From Cymbomonas tetramitiformis (lineage: Eukaryota; Chlorophyta; Pyramimonadophyceae; Pyramimonadales; Pyramimonadaceae): a stretch of DNA of 64,000 nucleotides. Made by a program: the position numbers and the translations under genes. Under the pieces are notes generated by a model. That model ran no database searches. It was not told the origin of the DNA and was given only the letters and a program-made list of their open reading frames with translations. The stretch covers positions 1-64,000 of the forward strand of contig LGRX02024683.1 in assembly GCA_001247695.2 (NCBI GenBank), in the 5' to 3' direction. Positions 34,104-43,290 of the stretch are shown one piece after another. How positions within the stretch are numbered: position 1 is the stretch's first letter; every line of letters starts with the position of its first letter.

Positions 34104-34130
34104 TTAACAGAAATCCTCGGTGGTGTGAAG
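34104..34130 (-). repeat. Right terminal inverted repeat and target duplication of the CACTA element
   Basis: TTAACAGAAATCCT, five divergent bases, GTGTG, then AAG (34128-34130), the copy of the left target site. Confidence 0.8.
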
Positions 34131-34510
34131 CAGGATGTCGTCAAGCCTAGGGAGAGAGGCAGATCGCGGCTCGACCTCAACCCGATCCAGAAACTGCAGG
34201 ACACGCTCCAGGCGTTGTTCAAGTACCCCAGTGGTGAGGTCACTGGCACCCTTATGTGGGATCTGAAGGAGCGCGTCCTCTGTGTCCAACCGAGCGCAGC
34301 CACGCAGTACCTCGATTTGATGCGCTGCACGTTGGATCATGCGCTCGTGCACAATGGCGAGGAGTTGCTGGACGAGCTCCAGCTCCCTCACTGGTACGAG
34401 AGCACTGGTGTCTGGGCATACCAGTTGCTCAGGTACCTCTGCCCAGTGGACATGGAGTCCCTCTCGGATGGCATACTCCGGCGATATGGTCGACATGGCC
34501 GCAAGCAAGG
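34128..34510 (+). pseudogene. RE-A conserved segment following the CACTA insertion
   Basis: The frame continues the RE-A coding from 19480 and reads QDVVKPRERGRSRLDLNPIQ, later MRCTLDHALVHNGEELLDEL, up to about 34490, where it shifts by +1 into the next frame. I recognise no family. The shift is probably a decay mutation. Confidence 0.55.
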
Positions 34511-36255
34511 GATCACCCCTGGAGCTCGTCTCGCTGGATTCCAACGCCAAGTACTACCCAGTGGGGGATGGTCTCGGGGGGCCTGGCAGGGTGTTCTCCG
34601 AGAATGCAGCTGCCCAGGAGTACGTGCGCCTGGGGGAGATGAGGAAGATGCTCAAGTCAGTCAACACCAGGCAGCAGGGATACGATGCGCTCGATGCAGA
34701 CGCAGTGCGCAGGCCACCGCCATCCAACGACATGGCCAGCACAAGGCTCACGAAGCGAGCCCCTACGCAGCCACCTGCTCCTGCCGCAGGGGCAGGACCA
34801 TCTCAGGCTGCCGCTGGGCCGTCTCGGGCCGCCGCTGGGCCGTCTCGTGCCAGGTCCATCAGCAGGTCACCGCCGCGCATGTCGAATATCGCACATCGCG
34901 CAACGCCGTCGCCATCATCCAGCGACGTTGGGCCAGCGAACAATTCTCGTGAGTTGTCACCTCAACTCGTTTGCGCCACCGCAGCTTGGCCGTCGGATCC
35001 TGCCGCTAGCCCTTCTCGAGGGAGATCGCCCCCTGCATCGCCTGCTTTGAGCAACGTTGGCTCATGGGCGGACTCGATCCGTGTCTCACGTGATGCCCGA
35101 CCACGTTCCCCGGGAGACCCGCCTTCTACGCCTCCGAGTCCTCCACGGGCGCACCATCTGTCTCAGTCCCCTGCGAGAGCGCCTCCATCTCCATCGGGGT
35201 CAGATTGGGATGCCGTGCAAATAGCCACCTCATCTGTCAGTTCGGTGGGCAGCTTTCTGTCCGTGGAGGAGGTGAGGGCCTTGAAGGATCGCCGCAATCT
35301 CACCGTCTTCATGGTGAAGTTTGGCTTGACATTCGTGGACCATTGTCGAGGCCAACGAGTCGTGTATGAGCGTGGCGTGTGCAACAAGGAACGAGGTCTC
35401 AGGCTGCGGAAGTATCCGGGCATCACCAGCAAGGTCGCCAAGAAGCACGACAAAACCATCCATTGCGGACACCGGGGCTGGCGCCTCCCTCTTGGGGGAC
35501 AGACGACGTCTTCCAACCTGCTGGAGGCTATCATGTCGGCCTATGCTGATCTGTCGCACCGTAGCTCAGGGCACAGGCGCGAAGGGGGTCATGCGAGGAA
35601 CATCGAGTTCTCGCTGTGCACCTACGTGGAGCTTGGGTCAGCGCACGTGCTGCGCTGCATGGCGCACCCGAATGCCACGCCGGTGTACTACATCTTCATG
35701 GAGAACCAGCGGTGTTTGTCTTGGCACGCTGAGTTCACAAACGATTACCTCATGCGAGACGACCGGAAGTTCACATGCTTGCAGTGGGGGACCAGGGACG
35801 TGGCCGCGCCATGGTTGCTGCCAGCCCTGGGGGCCTTGGAGGCGCGTCGTCTCCCGCCGCCGCCGCCCGCCCATCAGGCTCGAGTGGCCGAGAGGCCCGA
35901 ACACATGGACACGATCTGGGCGAGGAATGTGGACGAGGTTCGCGACCCCCCTGCGCGTCATCAGTGCCAGCCTTCTGTCAGGACGTCTGAGCATCGACCG
36001 GGCGCGGGCGGTGCTGCGCGCTCGTCTGCTCCTTCCGTTGACCGCCATGGGACTGCTACCCATGTCGTCCACGCGCCGAGGGCGTCCAGGATGCCGGCCA
36101 ACCACGACTCGCGGCGTCTTCCTTCTCCGGCGGTTTCGGTATGCAGCGAGGTGACAGAGGCGTTTGAGCGCTACACAGACGATCGACGTGAGGCGCAGAG
36201 ACAACAAGCGTATTTTCATCAGGGCTCCCCGGGCACAGCGGGCGGGTGGCCCTGA
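34504..36255 (+). CDS. RE-A Pro/Ser-rich protein with conserved unknown domain
   Basis: From MVDMAASKGSPLELVSLDSN the frame runs to TGA at 36253. After about 70 residues comes a Pro/Ser/Ala-rich linker of roughly 170 residues with SR and SPR motifs. A compact domain of about 200 residues follows at 35220-35830: RNLTVFMVKFGLTFVDHC, HCGHRGWRLPLGGQTTSSNL, NIEFSLCTYVELGSAHVLRC and CLSWHAEFTNDYLM. It is followed by another Pro/Arg-rich tail. I do not recognise the domain. In an element that otherwise lacks a visible Gag, a capsid role is possible but unproven. Confidence 0.55.
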   Translation, partial: SKGSPLELVSLDSNAKYYPVGDGLGGPGRVFSENAAAQEYVRLGEMRKMLKSVNTRQQGYDALDADAVRRPPPSNDMASTRLTKRAPTQPPAPAAGAGPSQAAAGPSRAAAGPSRARSISRSPPRMSNIAHRATPSPSSSDVGPANNSRELSPQLVCATAAWPSDPAASPSRGRSPPASPALSNVGSWADSIRVSRDARPRSPGDPPSTPPSPPRAHHLSQSPARAPPSPSGSDWDAVQIATSSVSSVGSFLSVEEVRALKDRRNLTVFMVKFGLTFVDHCRGQRVVYERGVCNKERGLRLRKYPGITSKVAKKHDKTIHCGHRGWRLPLGGQTTSSNLLEAIMSAYADLSHRSSGHRREGGHARNIEFSLCTYVELGSAHVLRCMAHPNATPVYYIFMENQRCLSWHAEFTNDYLMRDDRKFTCLQWGTRDVAAPWLLPALGALEARRLPPPPPAHQARVAERPEHMDTIWARNVDEVRDPPARHQCQPSVRTSEHRPGAGGAARSSAPSVDRHGTATHVVHAPRASRMPANHDSRRLPSPAVSVCSEVTEAFERYTDDRREAQRQQAYFHQGSPGTAGGWP

Positions 36256-36404
36256 TGCACAACCAACGCTGTGGCCGTGGGCTGCCTGCACAGGCAGTCC
36301 ACTTGAGGCCAGGTGTCCTGCGGGCGTGTATCTCGCTTGCAGGCAGTGCAGTGGTTTGGTGGTGGCTGGGACGAGGTCCCGTGCCCATGGTCGCCGTTTG
36401 AGCG

Positions 36405-37073
36405 ATGTGGGAGGCAACGGCATGGCACTTGACATGGTGCCCTTTTCAAGTTTGGTGGAGGCCCTGCGTGGCCTCGTTTTTGGACCAGCTGCCAGTGTGG
36501 TGGTCGACTGCTCGACGTTATCCCCGTCGTGCATATTACGACATTTGGATCTTATGGGCCCTCGCCTATATTTGGTACGTTGGGTTGCTTATCGTGCGCA
36601 CCACGGGCATTTATGCTGGCGTGCACCGTGTTCGTGCAGAAGGTTGGATGGCGGTGCCCCTCCGGGGGGTGGTCGTTTCCTTGGCATACTGGTCGCAGTG
36701 TGCAGCCGCCCTCCTCCTCGTGGTCCTCGCCTGGCTTTGGGTTTGCACCAGCATTTATACTGAGGATGTGGCGCGCCACGCTTCTTATGTCGTGGACAAC
36801 CCTCTGGACGCAGGTCACATTCGACGTGGCCGTGGATGGACTATTCCGTCCCTGCGTTGGTCCCAAGTTTTCTTGTTGGGCCGCGTGTGCCTGCCCGCTT
36901 TGCCGGCCAGGTTGGACAAGCCTCGCTTTGCGGCGCGCTGGGCGCAGCTTCGGCGCAATCTCCAACTTCATCGCATCGCGCAGGCCGCCTACATGGCGCT
37001 TGTCCTCGCAGTCGTGGTCTCCCGACCGCCGCTGGTGGGAGTACTCGCTTGGCGCACGGGGGGTGGAGAGTAA
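36405..37073 (+). CDS. RE-A putative multi-pass membrane protein
   Basis: A 222-residue frame with three strongly hydrophobic stretches: IWILWALAYIWYVGLLIV (about residue 47), a long one around AAALLLVVLAWLWV (about residue 100) and YMALVLAVVV (about residue 195). The stop overlaps the next ATG as TAATG (37071-37075), which suggests coupled reinitiation. A membrane protein just before RT is unusual; an envelope-like role is a guess. Overlapping frames of similar length cover the region, so coding in this frame is probable but not certain. Confidence 0.4.
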   Translation: MWEATAWHLTWCPFQVWWRPCVASFLDQLPVWWSTARRYPRRAYYDIWILWALAYIWYVGLLIVRTTGIYAGVHRVRAEGWMAVPLRGVVVSLAYWSQCAAALLLVVLAWLWVCTSIYTEDVARHASYVVDNPLDAGHIRRGRGWTIPSLRWSQVFLLGRVCLPALPARLDKPRFAARWAQLRRNLQLHRIAQAAYMALVLAVVVSRPPLVGVLAWRTGGGE

Positions 37074-37446
37074 TGGCGTGCTTCTTCGCTTCGAACTCGC
37101 CGGCAGCCGCAGTGCATTTCAACAGAATTTTGCGATTTTTTCTGCTTTTGTGCGGAATCTTGTGGGTCGCTGGCAAGCTGACTGAGAGTGTGCCTACGTA
37201 CGATGGCATGTCACCCACGCGCAGTGCCTGGGGTGTGTCCCCCTGCACTTCTTGGGAGGCTCAGCAATCCTCGAGGCAATGGGAGCCGGGCTGGGAAGCC
37301 AACGTCGCGGAGCAGGATGAGGTCTTGCCGTACACCGTGCTGCACGAGCTTCAACCTCTAGGTGACACGACAGTGACCAAGGACGAGGCAGCGTGGCTCG
37401 ACACTGAGCTCAATGCCACGTTTGGAGGACATCCTGACTTCAAGGA
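37073..37446 (+). CDS. RE-A RT polyprotein, N-terminal part (split by RE-B)
   Basis: It starts at the ATG of the TAATG overlap. The first 40 residues include a hydrophobic segment, ILRFFLLLCGILWVAG. The frame runs in register to the RE-B target site and continues at 51539 (DFKEEHWEEMRNVL across the join once the insert and one AAGGA copy are removed). The later residues (VLPYTVLHELQPLGDTTV) lead into the RT domain. The gene is inactivated by the insertion. Confidence 0.7.
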
Positions 37447-37763
37447 TGTGCCAGGAGGCACGACGTACCTGCTGAGACACCCATAGTAGGGGGGGTCTGA
37501 TTTCGATGAGCATAAGAGTAGCGAACTATTAGGGAAATTAGTGAGTGGATGTGACATTGCCTGAGCGAACAGTTGGGGAAAATAATATGTGAGCTCAGAG
37601 GAGAGAATAAAGAGAGGTAACAGAGTTGGTCTCTCAGACTTGGACAGCAAATGATATAACTCTTGCTGTCTGGGTTTATGTTAAATAGTATATCTGAATA
37701 TATGATATGATTCCTCAAGATAATAGAGGATAATAGTCTACTCCTGGGAATTCCCCTGGGACA
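37447..37763 (+). repeat. 5' LTR of RE-B
   Basis: 317 bp, TG...CA ends, 315 of 317 positions equal to the 3' copy. An inner short inverted repeat, TGCCAGGAGGCA, lies at the start. Confidence 0.9.
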
Positions 37764-37766
37764 ATT

Positions 37767-37779
37767 TGGTATCTTAGGC
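37767..37779 (+). other. Primer-binding site of RE-B
   Basis: TGGTATCTTAGGC begins 3 bp after the LTR end. It has the usual TGG start, complementary to a tRNA CCA end; the first seven bases match the common initiator-Met type site. Confidence 0.6.
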
Positions 37780-39203
37780 GTGTGAGCGTCTTTTTAGCTC
37801 GCTCTCGCTCGCTTTGCGTGCTTGCATGCGCACTTTGGACCTGTGGCGAACTGCTTTCGGCTTCCGTTGCGACGTTCTGATATGTCTTTGATGTGCATTC
37901 CGGTTGTTCTGGCGGCTTGACGGGTTAGCGTCCTAAGGCGGGACCGTTTTTGTCGTTGGTTATACCGGTTTCACTCGTTTTTGGCCTATTTTGGCTCACT
38001 TCCGTGTGCATCCTGGTAAGTGAACTCTACGGCACATATTGGGGGGGAGGTATGATGGCTTACAACAACTTTTGTGCGATTTTTATGAGTTATTTACAAT
38101 TGTTTTAGTCTTCATCAACTCATAGTATGGCCTCAAACAGCTTATTTCTTCAAAATATGTGCGGATTCACTCCCTTTTTAGAGCTTAAAAAGAGTTGATG
38201 CACCTCCTCAACTTCGATAACTGGGCTTCTGGATGGTTGTGAAAAGTTATTTTAATTATTTTGGATATATTTTACCAAACTTTACCAGTCCTCATCAATT
38301 CTTGGAGCTTTGAGACCTTTTTGAGCCTTTTTGGGAGCTGCATTCACTCCTTTTTGGCCCATCAACCCTGAGTTTTAAGAGTGGATCAAGCTTCTAGACT
38401 TCAATATGGAACTTTTGAACGATATTATTATTTTATTCTACTCAGTCTGGATATTATTTACCGTTCTCAACAGTTCTTGAAGGTCTACAGCCCTTTGGTG
38501 CCCTTTTTTGGCTGATGCATGCACCTTTTTCAGCCCCAAAATAGCCCTTTTTGACTGAAAATGGACTTTTCAGACTGCCAAATACTTATTCTGGACAGTA
38601 TACACGGTTTATCTTTCAAATATGGACCTTACTGAAAAGTTTTTATCAGTGTATGGAGTTATGGGACCTTCTGGGAGCTATTTGGATACTTTTGGCTGCA
38701 GCATGCACTCTCCATCCACACCTAGCACTTGAAAACTGTGTCGCGGAGCCCTGGCGAATTTTCTAGAAATGGACAGAAGTGAAGTAAGGACTACGTTGAC
38801 AACATAAAGAGTACTTCTTCAACTTTGTTTTCACTTCCAATAGTGTTACAAGCAACCTCATCAGCTGGCAGCAAGTGTGCTTTCGACTGCTGAACATACA
38901 TCCACTTTTCCAGCCCCCTTAACACTGTGGGCTATTTTTAGTAACCTACCAGCATATGCCCATACCCTTTGGTATTGGTGACACGTACAGACGACAGTGG
39001 TGAAAGCAGGGCTTTGACAAGTGGGTCTACCCTCCTGGACCTCTTCAGCAACCTGGTATTCCATTTGGCGGCTTCCCTCCTTCACCTTCAGCGTCCCCCA
39101 CTACGTCGGACGACGAAGAGGACCCGTTCACACTTCCTGAAGGTTTCCAGCCCCTACTGTTACCTCAACCTCCACAACAGAACTAGCCTGCCTATTTCCA
39201 GAT
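37780..39203 (+). repeat. RE-B leader with degenerate tandem repeats
   Basis: A 1.4-kb untranslated leader. Between about 38080 and 38790 four loose copies of a 150-200-bp unit recur, each with a TTTACC/TTTATC...CATCAA/CTCAAC core, a short GGAGCTTTGAGACC-like stretch and GATGCA. They may form packaging or translation-control structure. No convincing gene. Confidence 0.5.
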
Positions 39204-42200
39204 ATGCAGCCGCCCTACGACCCATACGCCGTACCCCCGTCTCCATTCACCTTTCCACCCTCACTTGCTGCTGGCTCCTTTCCACCCTCCACCACCGGAC
39301 CTGCAGCACTCATGGCCCCAGGACAGCCCAGTCCCCTGCCATATCAACCACCTCAGGTCCCCCTCGCAGACCCCCGCCTTACTCCACTCAGCCCTTACCC
39401 ACAGCCACATCCCTCAGGAACCGTCCCGGTGTACCACACCCCAGCAGCAGTTCCTGGACCGGTCCCCGCTGTACCATGGACCTGGTCTGGGGGTTTCCCC
39501 TTCGGGGGGGTTCCCTCCCCTTACGCCCCTGCACTTCACTCCCCGGCTCAGACGCTGCCAGGGACTGCTAGGAGTGCTGAGGAGGCGGCACGCTGGCTGG
39601 CGTATCGTCGGCAGGAAGAGGCGGCGGTGCTGGCTGCGTCAGGCTTGCAGGTGGGAGCTCAGGCCACCTATGGTGCTGGAGGGGTGCTCGCAGAGCGCCC
39701 CGGCACGGGCTACCCAGCAGGGACCTTTCGTACCACTGGAGGGGTGCACGCAGAGCACCCCGGTGAGGGCTTCCCTGCAGGGGCCCACGCGACGAACGCT
39801 GGAGGGGTACAGGAGGATGAGCCGGAAGAGGAGCCTGTCGCAGACAATCCCTGCCCTCACGATGAGTACCTGAGAGCAGGGGGCTACAGTGACGTAGACC
39901 CCGACAACCCATTTGGCCGTAGTGCTGGCGAGGAGTCTGCGTATGAGTACGAGGCGGACCCCGACGACTACGACGAGTATCTGCGGGCGGGGGGCCACAG
40001 TGACGTGGACCCCAACGATCCGTACGGGGAAGGGCAGCGCTGGGACGAGGTAGATGACGACGAGGAGGAGCAGGAGGAGCTGGTCGTCTCCATCACTGCG
40101 TCAGCTTCAGCGCAGCGCGTTGTCATTGTTGGCGTGGACGAGACGTCCGCAGCACCGCCACAACCGCCTGAAGTGTTCGTCTCGAACAACGCAGGGCGTC
40201 GGCGGTCTCGTCGTTCGTCGGGACCGGGGAGCTGGGACGAGCGCAACCTACCTTTCCGCGAGGAGTCCGACTCCAATTCTGGCGGGGGCTCTTCGTCCGT
40301 CTCGCAGACGTCCTCGTCGAGGTCATCAAAATCTTCGAGGTCGTCTAAGTCGGGCAGGAGCGGGCAGAGTGACGGACTTAGTGACCGTGCCCGCAGGCAT
40401 CGCGACGCCAAGGAGAGGAAGCGGAGGCTGCGGCGTCGAGAGCGTGACGAAGGGCGGACCCTTACCCCTGCAGCCCTAGCGGCCACCTTCAGGGAGTGCC
40501 TGAAGGAGTTCCACAGCCAAGGGGGGGGCACACGGTCCGCTCCTGCAGACCCCACAGCTGAGACCGCCAGTGCAGACCCCCAGGCCGGGGTTAATTCAGT
40601 CGCTGGAGGGGTGCCCGCGGAGCACTCCGGCGCGGATCCTCCAACGGGGGTCATTTCAGACGCTGGAGGGGTGCACGCAGAGCACCCCGGCGCAGACCCC
40701 CCAGCGGGGATCGCTTCGGTTGATCCGCAGCTGGCGGAGGGCGGGGGAGATTCACCCGCAGCGAGCTGGTGTTGCCCCCCTGACCGCGGTGGTGGCCCCC
40801 GATGTGGGGGTGCAAACTGGGCAGCCCGGCGGCAGAGGAGGAGCTGGAGTCAGCAACGGGGACGTGACCCTGCAGCAAACGGCGGGCAAGGGCAGCGCCA
40901 CACGAGAGCGCGAGACCGTTGGCTCCCGCCAACTGGCCCGGCTACGAAGGCAGTCCCTGGAGACGGTGGTGGTTCTCGGGTCTGGTGAAGGAACCCCTGC
41001 TGACCACACACCAGGCACTGACTCGACAGCTGCCGTTCGACATGTGAACTTCCGTGAGGCGAACGGGACCCCTGATGGTCCTGGTGCAGTGACGCCTGGC
41101 GGGCCCTCAGCGGAGCTGCCTCCCCCTGCACATGACCCTGCTGTACCAGCACTTGGAGGTGGCGATGGGGGATGTGCACCACCTGGACCTCCGACAGCTG
41201 CTCCCTTGCCACCCGCGGTGCCACTCCCAATGCCCAGTGGGCCACCGCCACCTCCTCCTCCTCCTCCACCTGGTAGCACGCTTGCGTTACCAGCACCAGA
41301 GCATGATGGTGGAGGTCGTGACGGGTCACCAGGGAGACCTCCCCCTCCCCCTCCGTCTGGTCGAGGTGGGCATCGAGGGCGGGCCCTACTGGCCACACGA
41401 GATGGCCACACTCTGTGGGTACCGCAGCCTTGGGGGGACACTGGATACCTCGGACTCGGAATGCCGACGGCTACGGTCAGATCGGCTGCAGATGGTGGCC
41501 TTGACCTCTTCTACAAGGCTATCCTCTTGCTGGGGGTATCACTGAGGGAGTACCTTGACATGGGGGGCACTGTGGCACAGCCGCCAGTCATGCTGATGAC
41601 CCCGGAGATGGAGACGCATGCGTGGGTGGTGGACCGGGGCGTGGTGGACGCGGCCCTTCTGGCATACCGCAGTAGGCCTGCGGGCTCAGGACACCCCCGC
41701 CCGGAATGGAAGCACGTCTCCAGTACCCCTGAGTCCGAGATGCACCTCCTGGATCCCGACTGTCTTACAGCATGGGCCGAGGTGGAGCAGTCGGAGTGGT
41801 ATCGGCAGCTGCAGTCACGGTCAACTCCTACGCCGACTCCAACCCCGCCTCCATCTGATGGTCGAGCCCATTTTCTAGCTCTGACGGCAGCCCCCACCTC
41901 TGTGCATCATCCGACGACCCCCGCGCCTGCGACGGCTCCGACTAACCTTGGTTCACGTCACCCTCGACCTCATCTTTCACCTAACGCAGCAACCTTTACC
42001 CCTGCAGCTACTTCATCGTCCACCGCGGGAGAGCCCAGCAGCCGTGACCTCATCGGCGAGCAGAAGGTGGAGGACGCGCTGCTGAAGCTCGTGAACAAGC
42101 TGCCGAAGTTCCCTTCAGAAGGGGATTTGTCCGAAGACGACAAGGTCAACCAGCTGGAGGCTTTCTCTCGAAAGGTCCAGAACTTACTGGACAACAAGCT

Positions 42201-43290
42201 GGTGATGAGGGCGTGCCGCCAAGCTAGCTGCACCGGTGAGGGATACATTACCTCTGTCCCTGACATCATGTGGATTGTGGCGGAGGAGTGTTTGCGAGGT
42301 GAGCAGCGGGAGTTTGTGGAGAAGGCCGCGGGAGGTGTCGGCACGTCAGCGGGGTGGATACAACGGTACGCTGACGCTGACATATTCTTCGGGGACCTGG
42401 CCCTCAGCCTGCTGGCCATCGAGAAGCTGCAGAAGCTGCGTGATGGACTCACCCGAAGACAGTCGAGCAAGGAGACGGCCAACGCTTACCACTCGCGACT
42501 GTCTGCGCGACAGCGCACCGTGAACTTCCTGGCCAAGGTAGTGCCTGGTTGTGTGCCCGTCTCCGACGAGGATTTCGGCCACCACTTCTGGCGGGGGTTG
42601 GTGCACCACAGCAAGGTGGGGCTGGAAATGAGGAGGGTGAACCTGGACCTCAATGATCCAGGGGAGTGGGAGGATCGGGCACGTGCTGAAGGGCACAGCC
42701 GAGGCGTTACCTCGGCTGTTCTCAAGGTGCTCGAGTTCGCCAGTGACATCGAGGCGAGCAAGGCATCCAAGGCGGCGGACGCAGCCAGCAGAAGAGCCCC
42801 AGCACCTTCTGCACCTTTCTGGCAGCAACGTCGAGGACGTGCCCTGAATGCACTGACGGAGTCTGAGCTCGATCTGGCCGCGGCATCCACACCTCCTCCT
42901 CCACCTGGACTGCCCCTTCCTGGTGCTCCACCTGGCCTCCCGGCTCCAGAGACACGGGAGTGCTACGCGTGTGGAAGGCGTGGACATCTGGTGCGGGATT
43001 GCAAGGACGCGGCCAAGCTGGCTGCGTGGAAGGCGAACGCTCCTAAAAGGTTGTCTCGAGACAGGCGGCAGGTGGCCGCTATGTTCTTCGCCATGGCACA
43101 CGACGAGGACATCTCGTGGGCACCGGCGGAGCTGCGGGGAGAAGTGGAGGCCCTTGCAGCCGCAGACGTCAACGCTGTTCTAGAGTTGGCGGCTCTCACT
43201 GATTGTACGGATCTGGTGGAGGGCATCATTGAGGCGCAGCGGGCGTCCCCGGCAGCCGGCGAGTTGCCGGCCGACTCGGATCGGCAATAG
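39204..43290 (+). CDS. RE-B Gag polyprotein (one +1 frame change)
   Basis: The frame 39204-40988 starts MQPPYDPYAVPPSPFTFPPS and is Pro-rich, then acidic, then Ser/Arg-rich. Near 40780 the coding moves +1 into the frame that ends at 43290. The second part has a Pro-rich linker (polyproline with PPPPPPPPPP), a capsid-like helical region (VEDALLKLVNKLPKFPSEGD to VLKVLEFASDIEAS) and a zinc knuckle, CYACGRRGHLVRDC, near 42961. The motif GGVxAEHPGADxP recurs four times and returns in Pol. The protein assembles the particle. The frame change lies in a C-rich stretch and could be programmed or an indel. The stop TAG at 43288 is followed by open pol in the same frame. Confidence 0.75.

Larger units (their letters stand above)
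19481..34127 (+). mobile_element. CACTA/EnSpm DNA transposon, 14.6 kb, inserted in RE-A
   Basis: The termini begin CACAC and are inverted repeats over 24 bp (19 matches). Many GTGTTAA motifs lie just inside the left end and their inverse TTAACAC inside the right end, the subterminal repeat arrangement typical of EnSpm. A 3-bp AAG duplication flanks the element. Joining 19480 to 34131 restores the RE-A frame (SSAS-K-QDVV), which verifies the boundaries. Inside are a Tnp2-type transposase gene, a protein kinase gene and an unknown gene, all on the plus strand, plus satellite arrays and a foldback insertion. Confidence 0.85.

Noticed and set aside
36836..37072. Upstream extension of the RT frame before the ATG at 37073
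   Set aside because: It overlaps the membrane-protein frame and looks like its shadow; the TAATG overlap gives a better start.
40752..41441. 229-residue Gly/Pro-rich minus-strand frame
   Set aside because: Antisense of the Pro-rich RE-B Gag linker; GC-rich sequence keeps it open.
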